Below are positions 17,727 through 27,559 of a stretch of DNA of 64,000 bases, one piece after another; the first letter of the stretch is position 1, and every line of letters begins with the position of its first letter. The DNA is from GWE2-42-39 sp963668595. Lineage in GTDB: Bacteria > Bacteroidota > Bacteroidia > Bacteroidales > Prolixibacteraceae. The notes below the pieces were generated by a model. It ran no database searches, had not been told where the DNA came from, and was given only the letters and a program-made list of their open reading frames with translations. The translations under genes and the position numbers were made by a program. The DNA is taken from contig OY764876.1 in the NCBI GenBank assembly GCA_963668595.1, positions 1,922,001-1,986,000 on the forward strand, in the 5' to 3' direction.

Positions 17727-18284
17727 CTATTTGACACCAGCTGATTTACCGGCCTTACGTCTTAATACTTCACCCTGGAATTTGATACCTTTTCCTTTGT
17801 AAGGTTCTGGCATACGGAATGAACGTATTTTTGCTACGACCTGGCCTAAGAGTTGTTTATCACAACTTTTCAGAGTGATCATCGGGTTGCTACGTTTATC
17901 ACTCACTGCTTCTACTTTTATTTCAGCCGGTAGGCCAATATAAGTATGGTGAGAATAACCCAACACGAGGTCAAGTACTTGTCCTTGTACTTCTGCACGG
18001 TATCCAACCCCAACCAGCTCAAGCTTAACTTCAAAGCCTTTTGATACACCGGCAACCATGTTGTTGATCAATGCGCGGTACAAACCATGCATTGAACGGT
18101 GATCTTTTTGGTCTGTTGGACGGCTAACAGTTAAAACGCCTCCGTCAACGGCTACAGTGATAACAGGATTTACCTGCTGAGTCAGTTCACCAAGAGGACC
18201 TTTTACTGTTACCAAGTTACTGTCGCTAATTGTTACGGTAACACCTGCGGGTATTTCAATCGGTAATTTACCTATCCTTGACAT
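17727..18284 (-). CDS. rplF: 50S ribosomal protein L6
   Basis: 185 residues starting MSRIGKLPIEIPAGV. An in-frame TTG/ATG-type extension to 18317 is rejected because a strong GGAGGA Shine-Dalgarno sequence lies just before the ATG at 18284 and the family begins there. L6 is near the sarcin-ricin loop and factor-binding site; the two tandem alpha/beta repeats and the C-terminal RMPEPYKGKGIKF motif are visible. An explicit Shine-Dalgarno of this strength is unusual in this cluster. Confidence 0.97.
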   Translation of the reverse strand: MSRIGKLPIEIPAGVTVTISDSNLVTVKGPLGELTQQVNPVITVAVDGGVLTVSRPTDQKDHRSMHGLYRALINNMVAGVSKGFEVKLELVGVGYRAEVQGQVLDLVLGYSHHTYIGLPAEIKVEAVSDKRSNPMITLKSCDKQLLGQVVAKIRSFRMPEPYKGKGIKFQGEVLRRKAGKSAGVK

Positions 18285-18301
18285 TACTTTTCCTCCTTCG
18301 A

Positions 18302-18709
18302 TTAATAAACGTAACACAATACTTCGCCACCAACACCCATTTCGCGTGCTTCTTTGTCAGTCATCACACCTCTTGAGGTAGAAATGATAGCGATACCTAA
18401 TCCGTTAAGGACACGAGGTAAATTTTCAGTATGGCAATAAGTTCTCAATCCTGGCTTACTAATACGTTTGATCGATTTAATTGCAGGAATTTGAGATTCA
18501 GGGTGATATTTCAAAGCAACTTTGATGTTTCCCTGGTGGTTTACGCCATCTTCAAATTTATAATTCAAAATATAACCTTTATCCTTAAGAATTTTGGTAA
18601 TCTCCTTTTTGATATTTGATGCAGGAATATCTACCACACGATGTTTTGCTTTTTGAGCATTTCTGATTCGTGTCAGATAATCTGCTATTGGATCTGTAAT
18701 TTTACTCAT
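18302..18709 (-). CDS. rpsH: 30S ribosomal protein S8
   Basis: 135 residues. S8 binds the central domain of 16S rRNA and is the spc-operon autoregulator in E. coli. The start MSKITDPIADYLTRIRNAQKAKH and the C-terminal ISTSRGVMTDKEAREMGVGGEVLC are the family signatures. It follows rpsN and precedes rplF. Confidence 0.98.
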   Translation of the reverse strand: MSKITDPIADYLTRIRNAQKAKHRVVDIPASNIKKEITKILKDKGYILNYKFEDGVNHQGNIKVALKYHPESQIPAIKSIKRISKPGLRTYCHTENLPRVLNGLGIAIISTSRGVMTDKEAREMGVGGEVLCYVY

Positions 18710-18727
18710 TACTTCTACTATTAAAAA

Positions 18728-18997
18728 TTACCAACTTGCTTTTTTAACACCTGGGATCAAACCAGCCGAAGCCATCTCGCGGAAATTAATCCTGCTGATT
18801 CCGAACTGACGCATGTATCCTTTTGGGCGTCCTGTTAACTTACACCTGTTGTGCAGGCGAATACGTGAAGAGTTTTTGGGCAACAATTGCAGGCCGATAT
18901 GATCACCTTCCGCTTTAAGCCTAGCTCTCTTTTCGGCGTATTTTTCAACTAATTTTGCCCTTTTAACTTCGCGGGCTTTCATTGATTCTTTAGCCAT
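18728..18997 (-). CDS. rpsN: 30S ribosomal protein S14 (C-minus form)
   Basis: 89 residues, the long zinc-free S14. It starts MAKESMKAREVKRAKLVEKYA and contains RIRLHNRCKLTGRPKGYMRQFGISRINFRE with only one cysteine, so the CxxC...CxxC zinc knuckle of the short form is missing. S14 sits in the 30S head near the A site. It begins 3 bases after the rplE stop codon. Confidence 0.98.
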   Translation of the reverse strand: MAKESMKAREVKRAKLVEKYAEKRARLKAEGDHIGLQLLPKNSSRIRLHNRCKLTGRPKGYMRQFGISRINFREMASAGLIPGVKKASW

Positions 18998-19000
18998 TTC

Positions 19001-19558
19001 TTAGTTCTTTTTAGCGTTTTTAAAAGGTAATCCTAACTCTTTAAGCAAAGCGTATCCTTCTTCATCGGTATTGGCGGTAGTCACAAATGTGATGTTCATC
19101 CCGTTGATACGGTTCACCTTGTCCAGAACGATTTCCGGGAAGATGATTTGTTCAGGGATACCCAAGGTATAGTTACCTCTTCCGTCCATTTTACCTTCGA
19201 TTCCACGGAAATCGCGGATACGTGGCAGTGCTACACTAATTAATCTCTCGAGGAATTCATACATTCTCTCTCTGCGAAGTGTAACACGTACACCAATTGG
19301 CATTTTTCTCCTTAATTTGAAGTTAGAGATGTCCTTTTTTGACTTGGTTTGGACTGCTTTCTGACCTGAAATGATAGTCATTTCTTCGGTCGCTACTTCG
19401 ATAATTTTCTTATCGCTAATAGCAGCTCCAACACCTTGGTTAAGTACAATCTTTTCTAACTTCGGAGTCTGCATTACCGAACCATAGCTGAATTCTTTAA
19501 CTAATGCAGGGACAACTTCGTCCAAATATTTTTTCTTAAGTGTTGGTACGTATGCCAT
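19001..19558 (-). CDS. rplE: 50S ribosomal protein L5
   Basis: 185 residues. L5 binds 5S rRNA and contacts P-site tRNA and the S13 bridge. Recognised from MAYVPTLKKKYLDEVVPALVKEF, KLEKIVLNQGVG and GRGNYTLGIPEQIIFPEI. Its ATG overlaps the rplX stop by one base (TAATG), which implies coupled translation. Confidence 0.98.
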   Translation of the reverse strand: MAYVPTLKKKYLDEVVPALVKEFSYGSVMQTPKLEKIVLNQGVGAAISDKKIIEVATEEMTIISGQKAVQTKSKKDISNFKLRRKMPIGVRVTLRRERMYEFLERLISVALPRIRDFRGIEGKMDGRGNYTLGIPEQIIFPEIVLDKVNRINGMNITFVTTANTDEEGYALLKELGLPFKNAKKN

Positions 19559-19881
19559 TACTTAATCTCCTCTCCTGATTTTTTAGAATAACGAACTAAT
19601 TTACCCTTTTCGTCGAGCTTCCGTCCGATGCGAGTAGCTTTCCCTGTTTTAGGGTCTTTCAGCATCAGGTTGGAAATATGAATGGGTGCTTCCTTTTCAA
19701 CAATACCTCCTTGCGGATGTTCCGCATTTGGTTTGGTATGTTTTTTCATCATATTCACACCCTCCACAATTGCCCGGTCGGTTTTTCTGATTACTTCGAG
19801 CACCTTGCCTGCCTGGCCTTTATAGTTGCCTGCATTTACAATTACGGTGTCACCTTTTTTGATATGTAATTTCTTTTGCAT
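19558..19881 (-). CDS. rplX: 50S ribosomal protein L24
   Basis: 107 residues with a KOW motif (KKGDTVIVNAGNYKGQAGKV) at the N-terminus. L24 is an early assembly initiator near the exit tunnel. HTKPNAEHPQGGIVEKEAPIHISNL is the conserved middle block. It is positioned between rplN and rplE with an 18-base gap upstream and a one-base overlap downstream. Confidence 0.98.
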   Translation of the reverse strand: MQKKLHIKKGDTVIVNAGNYKGQAGKVLEVIRKTDRAIVEGVNMMKKHTKPNAEHPQGGIVEKEAPIHISNLMLKDPKTGKATRIGRKLDEKGKLVRYSKKSGEEIK

Positions 19882-19899
19882 TTCTTTTCGTATTACAAA

Positions 19900-20265
19900 T
19901 TAAAGTACCTCAGGTGCAAGTGAAATAATCTTCATGTTCTTGTCGCGCAATTCTCTTGCTACGGGACCGAAAATACGTGTTCCACGCATTTCACCGGCAT
20001 TGTTCAGCAAAACAACAGCGTTGTCGTCAAAGCGGATGTATGATCCATCTGCACGACGTACTTCTTTTGTTGTACGAACAACGATTGCTTTCGACACTGC
20101 TCCTTTTTTAACATCACTACCAGCGATAGCGCTTTTCACGGCTACCACAATGGTATCGCCCAGTGTTGCATAGCGTTTGCGGGTTCCGCCTAATACGCGG
20201 ATGCAAAGCACTTCTTTTGCGCCACTGTTATCGGCTACTGTACATCTTGATTCCTGTTGTATCAT
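19900..20265 (-). CDS. rplN: 50S ribosomal protein L14
   Basis: 121 residues with a five-stranded beta barrel, binding near the L3/L19 intersubunit bridge. MIQQESRCTVADNSGAKEVLCIRVLGG starts the protein and VRTTKEVRRADGSYIRFDDNA is the conserved basic loop. It starts 2 bases after the rpsQ stop codon. Confidence 0.98.
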   Translation of the reverse strand: MIQQESRCTVADNSGAKEVLCIRVLGGTRKRYATLGDTIVVAVKSAIAGSDVKKGAVSKAIVVRTTKEVRRADGSYIRFDDNAVVLLNNAGEMRGTRIFGPVARELRDKNMKIISLAPEVL

Positions 20266-20267
20266 GA

Positions 20268-20525
20268 TTACTTCGCTCTTTCAATGATTTCAACTAACCT
20301 CCAACGTTTTTGCTTGCTGAGCGGACGTGTTTCCATAATCAGCACAGTATCGCCAATATTGCAGGTATTATTTTCGTCGTGCGCGTAAAACTTGGTTGTT
20401 TTGTTCACGAATTTCCCATAAATGGGATGCTTCTCTTTACGTTTTTCAGCAACAACAATGGTATTTTGCATTTTATTGCTGACAACAACCCCGATACGCT
20501 CTTTTCTGAGATTTCTTGGTTCCAT
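20268..20525 (-). CDS. rpsQ: 30S ribosomal protein S17
   Basis: 85 residues starting MEPRNLRKERIGVVVSNKMQNT. A GTG one codon upstream (20528) is possible but overlaps the rpmC stop, and the family begins MExRNLRKER. S17 is an OB-fold primary binder of 16S rRNA; KHPIYGKFVNKTTKFYAHDE and the ETRPLSKQKRWRLVEI ending are diagnostic. Confidence 0.97.
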   Translation of the reverse strand: MEPRNLRKERIGVVVSNKMQNTIVVAEKRKEKHPIYGKFVNKTTKFYAHDENNTCNIGDTVLIMETRPLSKQKRWRLVEIIERAK

Positions 20526-20527
20526 CA

Positions 20528-20731
20528 CTAACTCTGTTTTTCGTTAATTTCCCTTTGACGTAGTATGGTTTTCAAGCGGGCGATATTCTTTCTTGCCACC
20601 TTAATCTGTAAAGGATTTTCGAGTGGAGAAATAGCATGGTTCATCTTCATACGAAGTAAGCTGTCCTTTTCAGTTTGCAACTTTTCAAGGATTTCTTTGC
20701 TTGTCAGTTCTTTAATCTCTGATGTTTTCAT
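20528..20731 (-). CDS. rpmC: 50S ribosomal protein L29
   Basis: A 67-residue two-helix protein at the tunnel exit, part of the docking site for SRP and trigger factor. Recognised from EIKELTSKEILEKL and from the end ARLKTILRQRE. Its ATG overlaps the rplP stop by one base (TAATG), and rpsQ begins 2 bases after its TAG. Confidence 0.97.
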   Translation of the reverse strand: MKTSEIKELTSKEILEKLQTEKDSLLRMKMNHAISPLENPLQIKVARKNIARLKTILRQREINEKQS

Positions 20732-21165
20732 TACTCCTCATTTGAAGATTCAACATAATCGCGACGCACTACAAATTTTGTAGTAATCGGTAATTTCTGA
20801 GCTGCCAAACGCAATGCTTCTTTTGCTACTTCAAAAGGAACGCCGTCGGCTTCAATAATAATTCTACCAGGAGAAACCGGAGCAACAAATGCTTCCGGAG
20901 CACCCTTACCTTTACCCATACGTACTTCTGCGGGCTTTTTTGTAATTGGTTTATCGGGGAAAATCCGTATCCAAATCTGACCCTGACGTTGCATGTAGCG
21001 GGTTACCGCAACCCTCGCCGCTTCTATCTGGCGACCGGTAATCCAGCACTCTTCCAACGCTTTTATACCGAAAGAACCGAACGCAATTTGGTTGCCACGC
21101 TGGGCATTGCCTTTCATTCGGCCCTTTTGTACTCTTCTAAATTTTGTCTTCTTAGGTTGTAACAT
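20731..21165 (-). CDS. rplP: 50S ribosomal protein L16
   Basis: 144 residues. L16 organises the A-site tRNA pocket and the base of the stalk. MLQPKKTKFRRVQKGRMKG, the GxxxARVAVTRYMQRQGQIWIRIFPDKP block and MGKGKGAPEAFVAPV are family signatures. It lies 26 bases after rpsC. Confidence 0.98.
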   Translation of the reverse strand: MLQPKKTKFRRVQKGRMKGNAQRGNQIAFGSFGIKALEECWITGRQIEAARVAVTRYMQRQGQIWIRIFPDKPITKKPAEVRMGKGKGAPEAFVAPVSPGRIIIEADGVPFEVAKEALRLAAQKLPITTKFVVRRDYVESSNEE

Positions 21166-21191
21166 CCTTCTTTACTTGAAAGGTTTACAAA

Positions 21192-21923
21192 TTATTTTCT
21201 TCTTTTCTTAAATCCGCCTTTACCTCCGTTACGACGATCTGGAGCAGGGTTGCCTGATGCTTGCTGCTTCTGTCCTACGTTTGGAGAAAGGTCGCGTTTG
21301 CCGTAAACTTCACCTTTACAGATCCATACTTTCACGCCAAGCAAACCGGTTTTGGTTAATGCTTCTGCGAGAGCGTAATCGATATCTGCACGCAAAGTAT
21401 GCAGCGGAGTCCGGCCATCTTTGTACATTTCCGAACGAGCCATTTCAGCTCCATTCAAACGACCAGAAACCATGATTTTGATTCCTTGTGCTCCCATTCG
21501 CATTGTTGATGCGATTGCCATTTTTACGGCGCGGCGATAAGCCACTTTTCCTTCAATTTGGCGGGCAACGTTGCTTGCAACGATGCGGGCATCCAATTCT
21601 GGACGTTTAATTTCGAAAATATTGATCTGAACCTCTTTGTTGGTGACCTTCTTAAGCTCTTCTTTCAGCTTATCCACTTCCTGGCCACCTTTACCAATAA
21701 TAATACCTGGTCGCGAGGTGTGAACAGTAATGGTAATCAGCTTCAGGGTACGTTCAATGATAATTTTGGAAATACTTGCTTTGGCCAAACGGGCATTCAG
21801 GTATTCCCTGATTTTAGTATCCTCCACGAGCTTATCACCATAATCGTTTCCACCGAACCAATTGGAATCCCATCCGTTGATGATTCCTAAGCGATTGGCG
21901 ATTGGATTAACTTTTTGTCCCAT
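21192..21923 (-). CDS. rpsC: 30S ribosomal protein S3
   Basis: 243 residues. S3 forms part of the mRNA entry channel with S4 and S5. A type-II KH domain (TSRPGIIIGKGGQEVDKL) lies in the N-terminal half, and the C-terminal domain has GRLNGAEMARSE and the LRADIDYALAEA segment. The tail after residue 215 is low complexity (QQASGNPAPDRRNGGKGGFKKRRK type), as in other Bacteroidota. It follows rplV by 6 bases. Confidence 0.98.
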   Translation of the reverse strand: MGQKVNPIANRLGIINGWDSNWFGGNDYGDKLVEDTKIREYLNARLAKASISKIIIERTLKLITITVHTSRPGIIIGKGGQEVDKLKEELKKVTNKEVQINIFEIKRPELDARIVASNVARQIEGKVAYRRAVKMAIASTMRMGAQGIKIMVSGRLNGAEMARSEMYKDGRTPLHTLRADIDYALAEALTKTGLLGVKVWICKGEVYGKRDLSPNVGQKQQASGNPAPDRRNGGKGGFKKRRK

Positions 21924-21929
21924 GTATTA

Positions 21930-22343
21930 TTATTTATCAGTTACTTTAACAGGTTTACTATCAATGCAAAGTGTTACGTGGTTCGAGCGTTTCCGGATGC
22001 GGTGTGCGCGGCCTTGTGGAGCCGGACGCAGACGTTTCAGGATACGGGCTGAATCAACAGCAACAGTTTTTACATACAAATTGCTTTCTTCCAGGCGGGC
22101 ACCTTCGTTTTTGGCTTGCCAGTTAGCGATAGCCGACATCAAAAGTTTTTCCACCCTTCTTGAAGCTTCTTTTGAGGAAAATTTCAGAACATCAAGTGCT
22201 CTGTTTACCTCCATACCACGCACCATGTCGCATACTAGCCTCATTTTACGCGGAGATGTAGGGCAATTCCTCAAGACAGCAAAATACTGTGTCTTTTTTG
22301 CTTCTTTCAGTTCAATTGCTTTATTTCTTTTTCTTGCACCCAT
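21930..22343 (-). CDS. rplV: 50S ribosomal protein L22
   Basis: 137 residues. L22 lines the exit tunnel with its beta-hairpin. The sequence begins MGARKRNKAIELKEAKK and contains RNCPTSPRKMRLVCDMVRGM and the hairpin region RLRPAPQGRAHRIRKRSNHVTL. No deletion is visible in the hairpin. It is encoded between rpsS and rpsC. Confidence 0.98.
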   Translation of the reverse strand: MGARKRNKAIELKEAKKTQYFAVLRNCPTSPRKMRLVCDMVRGMEVNRALDVLKFSSKEASRRVEKLLMSAIANWQAKNEGARLEESNLYVKTVAVDSARILKRLRPAPQGRAHRIRKRSNHVTLCIDSKPVKVTDK

Positions 22344-22380
22344 CGTGAATTCTTTTAAATGTTAATGAGAATCTCATGCC

Positions 22381-22647
22381 TTATCGTTTGTTGCCGGCAT
22401 GTCCCCTGAATGTTCTTGTAGGTGCAAATTCACCGAGCTTATGTCCTACCATGTTCTCAGTAACATAAACGGGAATAAATTTATTTCCGTTGTGAACTGC
22501 GATGGTGTGACCTACAAAGTCAGGAGAAATTACTGATGCCCGGGCCCAAGTCTTAATTACTGACTTTTTGTTGGTTTCATTCATGGCCAAAACTCTGCGT
22601 TCCAGCTTGAAATCGATAAAAGGCCCTTTCTTTAATGAACGACTCAT
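22381..22647 (-). CDS. rpsS: 30S ribosomal protein S19
   Basis: 88 residues. S19 is in the 30S head and pairs with S13. MSRSLKKGPFIDFKLERRV, the TWARASVISPDFVGHTIAVHNG core and the HKLGEFAPTRTFRGH ending match the family closely. It follows rplB by 16 bases. Confidence 0.98.
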   Translation of the reverse strand: MSRSLKKGPFIDFKLERRVLAMNETNKKSVIKTWARASVISPDFVGHTIAVHNGNKFIPVYVTENMVGHKLGEFAPTRTFRGHAGNKR

Positions 22648-22663
22648 ACTTTTCTCAGTTTAA

Positions 22664-23488
<825 letters not shown>

Positions 23489-23497
23489 TTTGAATTA

Positions 23498-23800
23498 TTA
23501 AATATTACTGTAAAAATCAATAGTATCACCTTCACCCAATGTAATGATCGCTTTTTTATAAGCGTTGGTTTGCCCTTGAATAATTCCGGCTTTGGTATAA
23601 CGCGATTTGCGTTTTCCGCTGTACAGAATGGTATTCACGGCAACTACCTTTACATTGTACAAGCTCTCAACAGCTTGTTTAATCTGTAATTTTGTAGCGT
23701 CCTTGTTAACGACAAAACCAAAACGATTGAGTTTTTCGCCCAATCTTGTCATTTTTTCGGTCACTAACGGTTTAATCAAAACTTCCATTTCTTTCTCCAT
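23498..23800 (-). CDS. rplW: 50S ribosomal protein L23
   Basis: 100 residues. L23 is the tunnel-exit docking protein for trigger factor and SRP. Visible core: IKPLVTEKMTRL, YNVKVVAVNTI and KKAIITLGEGDTIDFY. The ATG at 23800 overlaps the rplD stop by one base; the internal ATG four codons later (MEVLIKP) is an alternative start. Confidence 0.97.
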   Translation of the reverse strand: MEKEMEVLIKPLVTEKMTRLGEKLNRFGFVVNKDATKLQIKQAVESLYNVKVVAVNTILYSGKRKSRYTKAGIIQGQTNAYKKAIITLGEGDTIDFYSNI

Positions 23801-24429
23801 TAAATCGTTAACAATTCTTCCAGTTTGCTTACTGAACCTTCAAAAACAATTAGTTTTTTTGCATTCAGAATCTGATAAGTATTTAAATCAGAAGCTGTTA
23901 CAACAGAAAGTCCCTGTAAATTTCTGGAGGACAAATATATATTTTTATTTTCTTCCGGTAAAACGAAAAGTGACTTTTTATCAGCAATTTTCAGGTTATT
24001 GCTAATTGCAACCATTTCGCGTGTTTTTGGGCTTTCCATTGTGAAGTCTTCCAACACTACAATTGCATCTTCTTTCGCTTTATAGCTCAAGGCAGAAACA
24101 CGAGCCAATACTTTTACTTTTTTGTTCAATTTGAACCAGTAATTTCTTGGGCGTGGTCCGAATACGCGACCTCCTCCACGGAAAACCGGAGATTTGATAC
24201 TTCCGGCGCGAGCACCACCTGTACCTTTTTGTTTTTTAATTTTCCGTGTACTGTAAGCAACTTCGCCTCTTTCTTTAGCTTTGTGAGTCCCCTGGCGTTT
24301 GTTTGCCATGTATTGTTTCACGTCCAGGTAAATGGCGTGATCGTTGGGCTCAACACCGAAAATCTGTTCGTTTAAAGTAACAGTTCTTCCGGTTTCTTGT
24401 CCTGCTTTATTTAATACTTTTACTTCCAT
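23800..24429 (-). CDS. rplD: 50S ribosomal protein L4
   Basis: 209 residues. L4 binds 23S rRNA domain I with a long loop into the exit tunnel and controls the S10 operon in E. coli. The loop RQGTHKAKERGEVAYSTRKIKKQKGTG and the segment SPVFRGGGRVFGPRPRNY are visible and intact. Its ATG overlaps the rplC stop by one base (TAATG). Confidence 0.98.
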   Translation of the reverse strand: MEVKVLNKAGQETGRTVTLNEQIFGVEPNDHAIYLDVKQYMANKRQGTHKAKERGEVAYSTRKIKKQKGTGGARAGSIKSPVFRGGGRVFGPRPRNYWFKLNKKVKVLARVSALSYKAKEDAIVVLEDFTMESPKTREMVAISNNLKIADKKSLFVLPEENKNIYLSSRNLQGLSVVTASDLNTYQILNAKKLIVFEGSVSKLEELLTI

Positions 24430-25046
24430 TACTGATAAATAATTACGTAAGACCCTTTAGCACCGGGAACTGATCCTTTTACAACAATCAAATTCGATTC
24501 AGGAATTACTTTCAAAACTTTCAGGTTCTGAATAGTAACTTTTCTGTTTCCATCTTGTCCGGCCATACGCATTCCTTTGAATACGCGTGACGGAAATGAA
24601 GAAGCACCTACCGAACCGGGAGCACGTAAACGGTTGTGCTGACCGTGAGTAGCGTCGCCAACACCACGGAAGCCGTGACGTTTCACAACCCCTTGGAATC
24701 CTTTTCCTTTGCTCAATCCGGAGATGTCAACCCATCCTTCTGCGTCGATGGATTCTACTGTGAGAGTATCACCTAATTTGTACTCTCCGTTCATGTCTTT
24801 GAACTCGACAATTTTACGTTTTGGTTCAGTACTGGCTTTCTGACAGTGACCAATTTCTGCTTTCACAGCATTTTTCACTTTTTTGTCATCGTAACCAACC
24901 TGAATAGCTTCGTAACCGTCGGTCTCGACCGTTTTGACCTGCGTAATTACGCATGGTCCGGCCTCTAGCACAGTGCATGGAATGTTTTTTCCCTCAACAC
25001 TGAATACGGATGTCATTCCGATTTTTTTACCGATTAATCCTGCCAT
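24429..25046 (-). CDS. rplC: 50S ribosomal protein L3
   Basis: 205 residues. L3 is an early assembly protein whose loop reaches the peptidyl-transferase centre. The start MAGLIGKKIGMTSVF, GLSKGKGFQGVVKRHGFRG and the loop LRAPGSVGASSFPSRVFKGMRMAGQ are diagnostic. It follows rpsJ by 22 bases. Confidence 0.98.
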   Translation of the reverse strand: MAGLIGKKIGMTSVFSVEGKNIPCTVLEAGPCVITQVKTVETDGYEAIQVGYDDKKVKNAVKAEIGHCQKASTEPKRKIVEFKDMNGEYKLGDTLTVESIDAEGWVDISGLSKGKGFQGVVKRHGFRGVGDATHGQHNRLRAPGSVGASSFPSRVFKGMRMAGQDGNRKVTIQNLKVLKVIPESNLIVVKGSVPGAKGSYVIIYQ

Positions 25047-25068
25047 TTTTGTTTTTCTTTACAGGTTA

Positions 25069-25374
25069 TCAAACTTTAATTTCTACTTCAACGCCACTTG
25101 GTAATTCAAGCTTCATTAAGGCGTCAATGGTTTTAGCTGTTGAGCTGTAAATGTCGATCAGACGTTTGTATGACGACAACTGAAATTGCTCACGTGATTT
25201 TTTATTCACGAAAGTTGAACGCAAAACAGTAAATACTCTTTTGTGAGTAGGAAGCGGAATAGGTCCACTTACTACTGCTCCGGTAGTTTTTACCGTTTTA
25301 ACGATCTTTTCAGCAGATTTGTCAACCAAATTGTGGTCGTACGATTTCAGCTTAATTCTGATCTTTTGACTCAT
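25069..25374 (-). CDS. rpsJ: 30S ribosomal protein S10
   Basis: 101 residues. S10 is in the 30S head and also partners NusB in antitermination. MSQKIRIKLKSYDHNLVDKSAEKIV and SGPIPLPTHKRVFTVLRS are the conserved blocks, and the end SGVEVEIKV is typical. It begins the S10 segment 26 bases after fusA, with no tuf gene between, the Bacteroidota arrangement. Confidence 0.98.
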   Translation of the reverse strand: MSQKIRIKLKSYDHNLVDKSAEKIVKTVKTTGAVVSGPIPLPTHKRVFTVLRSTFVNKKSREQFQLSSYKRLIDIYSSTAKTIDALMKLELPSGVEVEIKV

Positions 25375-25400
25375 GATGAGATTTAATTATAAGTTAAATA

Positions 25401-27512
25401 TTATAATAAACTTACATTTCCTTTTAATTCCTCAAGGGCTTTTACTGCCATTTGCATTGGTACTTCCATGTACTTAGCAAACTCCATTGATGAAGTTGCA
25501 CGGCCTGAAGAAAGTGTACGCAATACGGTTACGTATCCGAACAATTCAGCAAGAGGAACAAATGCTTTGATTACACGGGCACCCGATTTTTCATCCATAC
25601 CTTCAACCTGCCCACGACGACGGTTCAAGTCACCAATAATATCTCCCATGTATTCTTCTGGAGTTACTACTTCAACTTTCATCACCGGTTCAAGTAATTT
25701 TGGTTTTGCTTTTCCTGCTGCGCTTCTGAAAGCCTGGCGGGCGCAAATTTCGAATGATAACTGATCCGAGTCAACTGCGTGGTACGAACCGTCAATCAAA
25801 GTTACTTTCAAGCTATCAATGCTGAATCCGGCCAACGGACCATTCTGCATTGCTGTTTCGAATCCTTTTTGTACTGAAGGAATATATTCGCGAGGAATGT
25901 TACCTCCTTTTACTGCATCAACAAATTCCAATCCTTCTTTACCATCTGTGCGTGGTTCAACACGAACAATAATATCGGCGAATTTACCACGACCACCGGT
26001 TTGTTTTTTGTACACTTCACGCAATTCAACCGACTGGCTGATTGCTTCTTTGTATGCTACCTGTGGTTTACCCTGGTTACATTCTACTTTGAATTCACGT
26101 TTCAGACGGTCGATAATGATTTCGAGGTGAAGCTCACCCATACCACGAATGATAGTCTGACCTGATTCTTCATCTGTATTTACCTTGAACGTTGGGTCTT
26201 CTTCAGCCAATTTGGCCAAACCATTGCTGAGTTTGTCCAAGTCTTTCTGAGTTTTTGGCTCAACTGCAATACCGATTACTGGTTCTGGGAAGTCGATGCT
26301 TTCCAATACGATCGGATCATCCAAATCACTCAATGTATCACCTGTGCGAATATCTTTAAAACCTACTGCTGCTGCAATATCTCCGGCTTCAAGAAACTCG
26401 ATCGGATTCTGTTTGTTTGAGTGCATCTGGTACAGACGAGAGATACGCTCTTTTTTGCCTGTACGTGAGTTATATACAGAGTCGCCGGCATTGATACGCC
26501 CCGAATAGCAACGAATGAAGCACAAACGGCCTACATACGGGTCGGTAGCAATTTTGAATGCCAATGCTGCAGTTGGCTCATCTGTTGATGGTTTACGAAC
26601 TAATTCGCGATCAACACCTGGCTCTGTTCCTTTTACTTCTTCTTTATCAAGCGGGCTTGGCAAGAATGAGCAAATTGCGTCCAACAAACGTTGAACACCT
26701 TTATTTTTGAATGCAGAACCACACATCATTGGGATGATGGCCATATCGATAGTTGCTTTACGAATTACGTTAAGCATCTGTTCTTTCGTAATTGAATCTG
26801 GATCTTCAAAGAATTTTTCCAGCAATTCATCATCGTATTCGGCAACCGCTTCAATCAATTTTCCGCGATATTCATTGGCTTGTTCAACCATATCAGCAGG
26901 AATATCTTCCAAACGATAGTTTGTACCTAAGGTAGCATCGTCGTACCAACGGATGGCTTTCATCTCGATCAGGTCAACAACTCCCTCAAATTTTTCTTCG
27001 GCGCCAATAGGAATGGTAATCGGCATTGGATTAGCACCCAGTTTACTACGAACTTCAGCTACTACATTGTAGAAATCAGCACCTGAACGGTCCATTTTAT
27101 TTACGAAACCAATACGGGGAACTCCGTATTTTTCGGCCTGACGCCATACTGTCTCCGACTGGGCTTCTACCCCACCTACTGCACAGAACAATGCCACAGC
27201 ACCGTCCAAAACACGCAATGAACGCTCTACTTCAACAGTAAAGTCAACGTGTCCTGGGGTATCAATAATGTTGATTTTGTGCTCTTCATTGTCGTATTTC
27301 CAGTAAGTAGTTGTCGCAGCAGAAGTGATAGTGATACCACGCTCCTGTTCTTGCTCCATCCAGTCCATAGTTGCTGCTCCATCGTGAACTTCTCCAATAC
27401 GGTGAGTTACACCGGTATAATAGAGAATACGCTCCGATGTCGTTGTTTTACCAGCATCAATGTGTGCCATGATACCGATATTTCTGGTGTATTTTAAATC
27501 TCTGCTTGCCAT
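25401..27512 (-). CDS. fusA: Translation elongation factor G
   Basis: 703 residues with all five domains. The GTPase P-loop AHIDAGKTT, the switch region RGITITSAA, DTPGHVDF and NKMD are intact, so this is the active translocase, not the GTPase-dead paralogue found in some Bacteroidota. Domain IV contains the GRGKFADI block and the end shows EFAKYMEVPMQM. It is placed between rpsG and rpsJ as in the str operon. Confidence 0.98.
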   Translation of the reverse strand: MASRDLKYTRNIGIMAHIDAGKTTTSERILYYTGVTHRIGEVHDGAATMDWMEQEQERGITITSAATTTYWKYDNEEHKINIIDTPGHVDFTVEVERSLRVLDGAVALFCAVGGVEAQSETVWRQAEKYGVPRIGFVNKMDRSGADFYNVVAEVRSKLGANPMPITIPIGAEEKFEGVVDLIEMKAIRWYDDATLGTNYRLEDIPADMVEQANEYRGKLIEAVAEYDDELLEKFFEDPDSITKEQMLNVIRKATIDMAIIPMMCGSAFKNKGVQRLLDAICSFLPSPLDKEEVKGTEPGVDRELVRKPSTDEPTAALAFKIATDPYVGRLCFIRCYSGRINAGDSVYNSRTGKKERISRLYQMHSNKQNPIEFLEAGDIAAAVGFKDIRTGDTLSDLDDPIVLESIDFPEPVIGIAVEPKTQKDLDKLSNGLAKLAEEDPTFKVNTDEESGQTIIRGMGELHLEIIIDRLKREFKVECNQGKPQVAYKEAISQSVELREVYKKQTGGRGKFADIIVRVEPRTDGKEGLEFVDAVKGGNIPREYIPSVQKGFETAMQNGPLAGFSIDSLKVTLIDGSYHAVDSDQLSFEICARQAFRSAAGKAKPKLLEPVMKVEVVTPEEYMGDIIGDLNRRRGQVEGMDEKSGARVIKAFVPLAELFGYVTVLRTLSSGRATSSMEFAKYMEVPMQMAVKALEELKGNVSLL

Positions 27513-27559
27513 TTTTTACCAATACCTAAACTAACAATTACCAATATTCATATATTTAA

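Noticed and set aside
20525..20528. GTG start one codon upstream for rpsQ
   Set aside because: It shares bases with the rpmC stop codon, and the family N-terminus begins at the following ATG.
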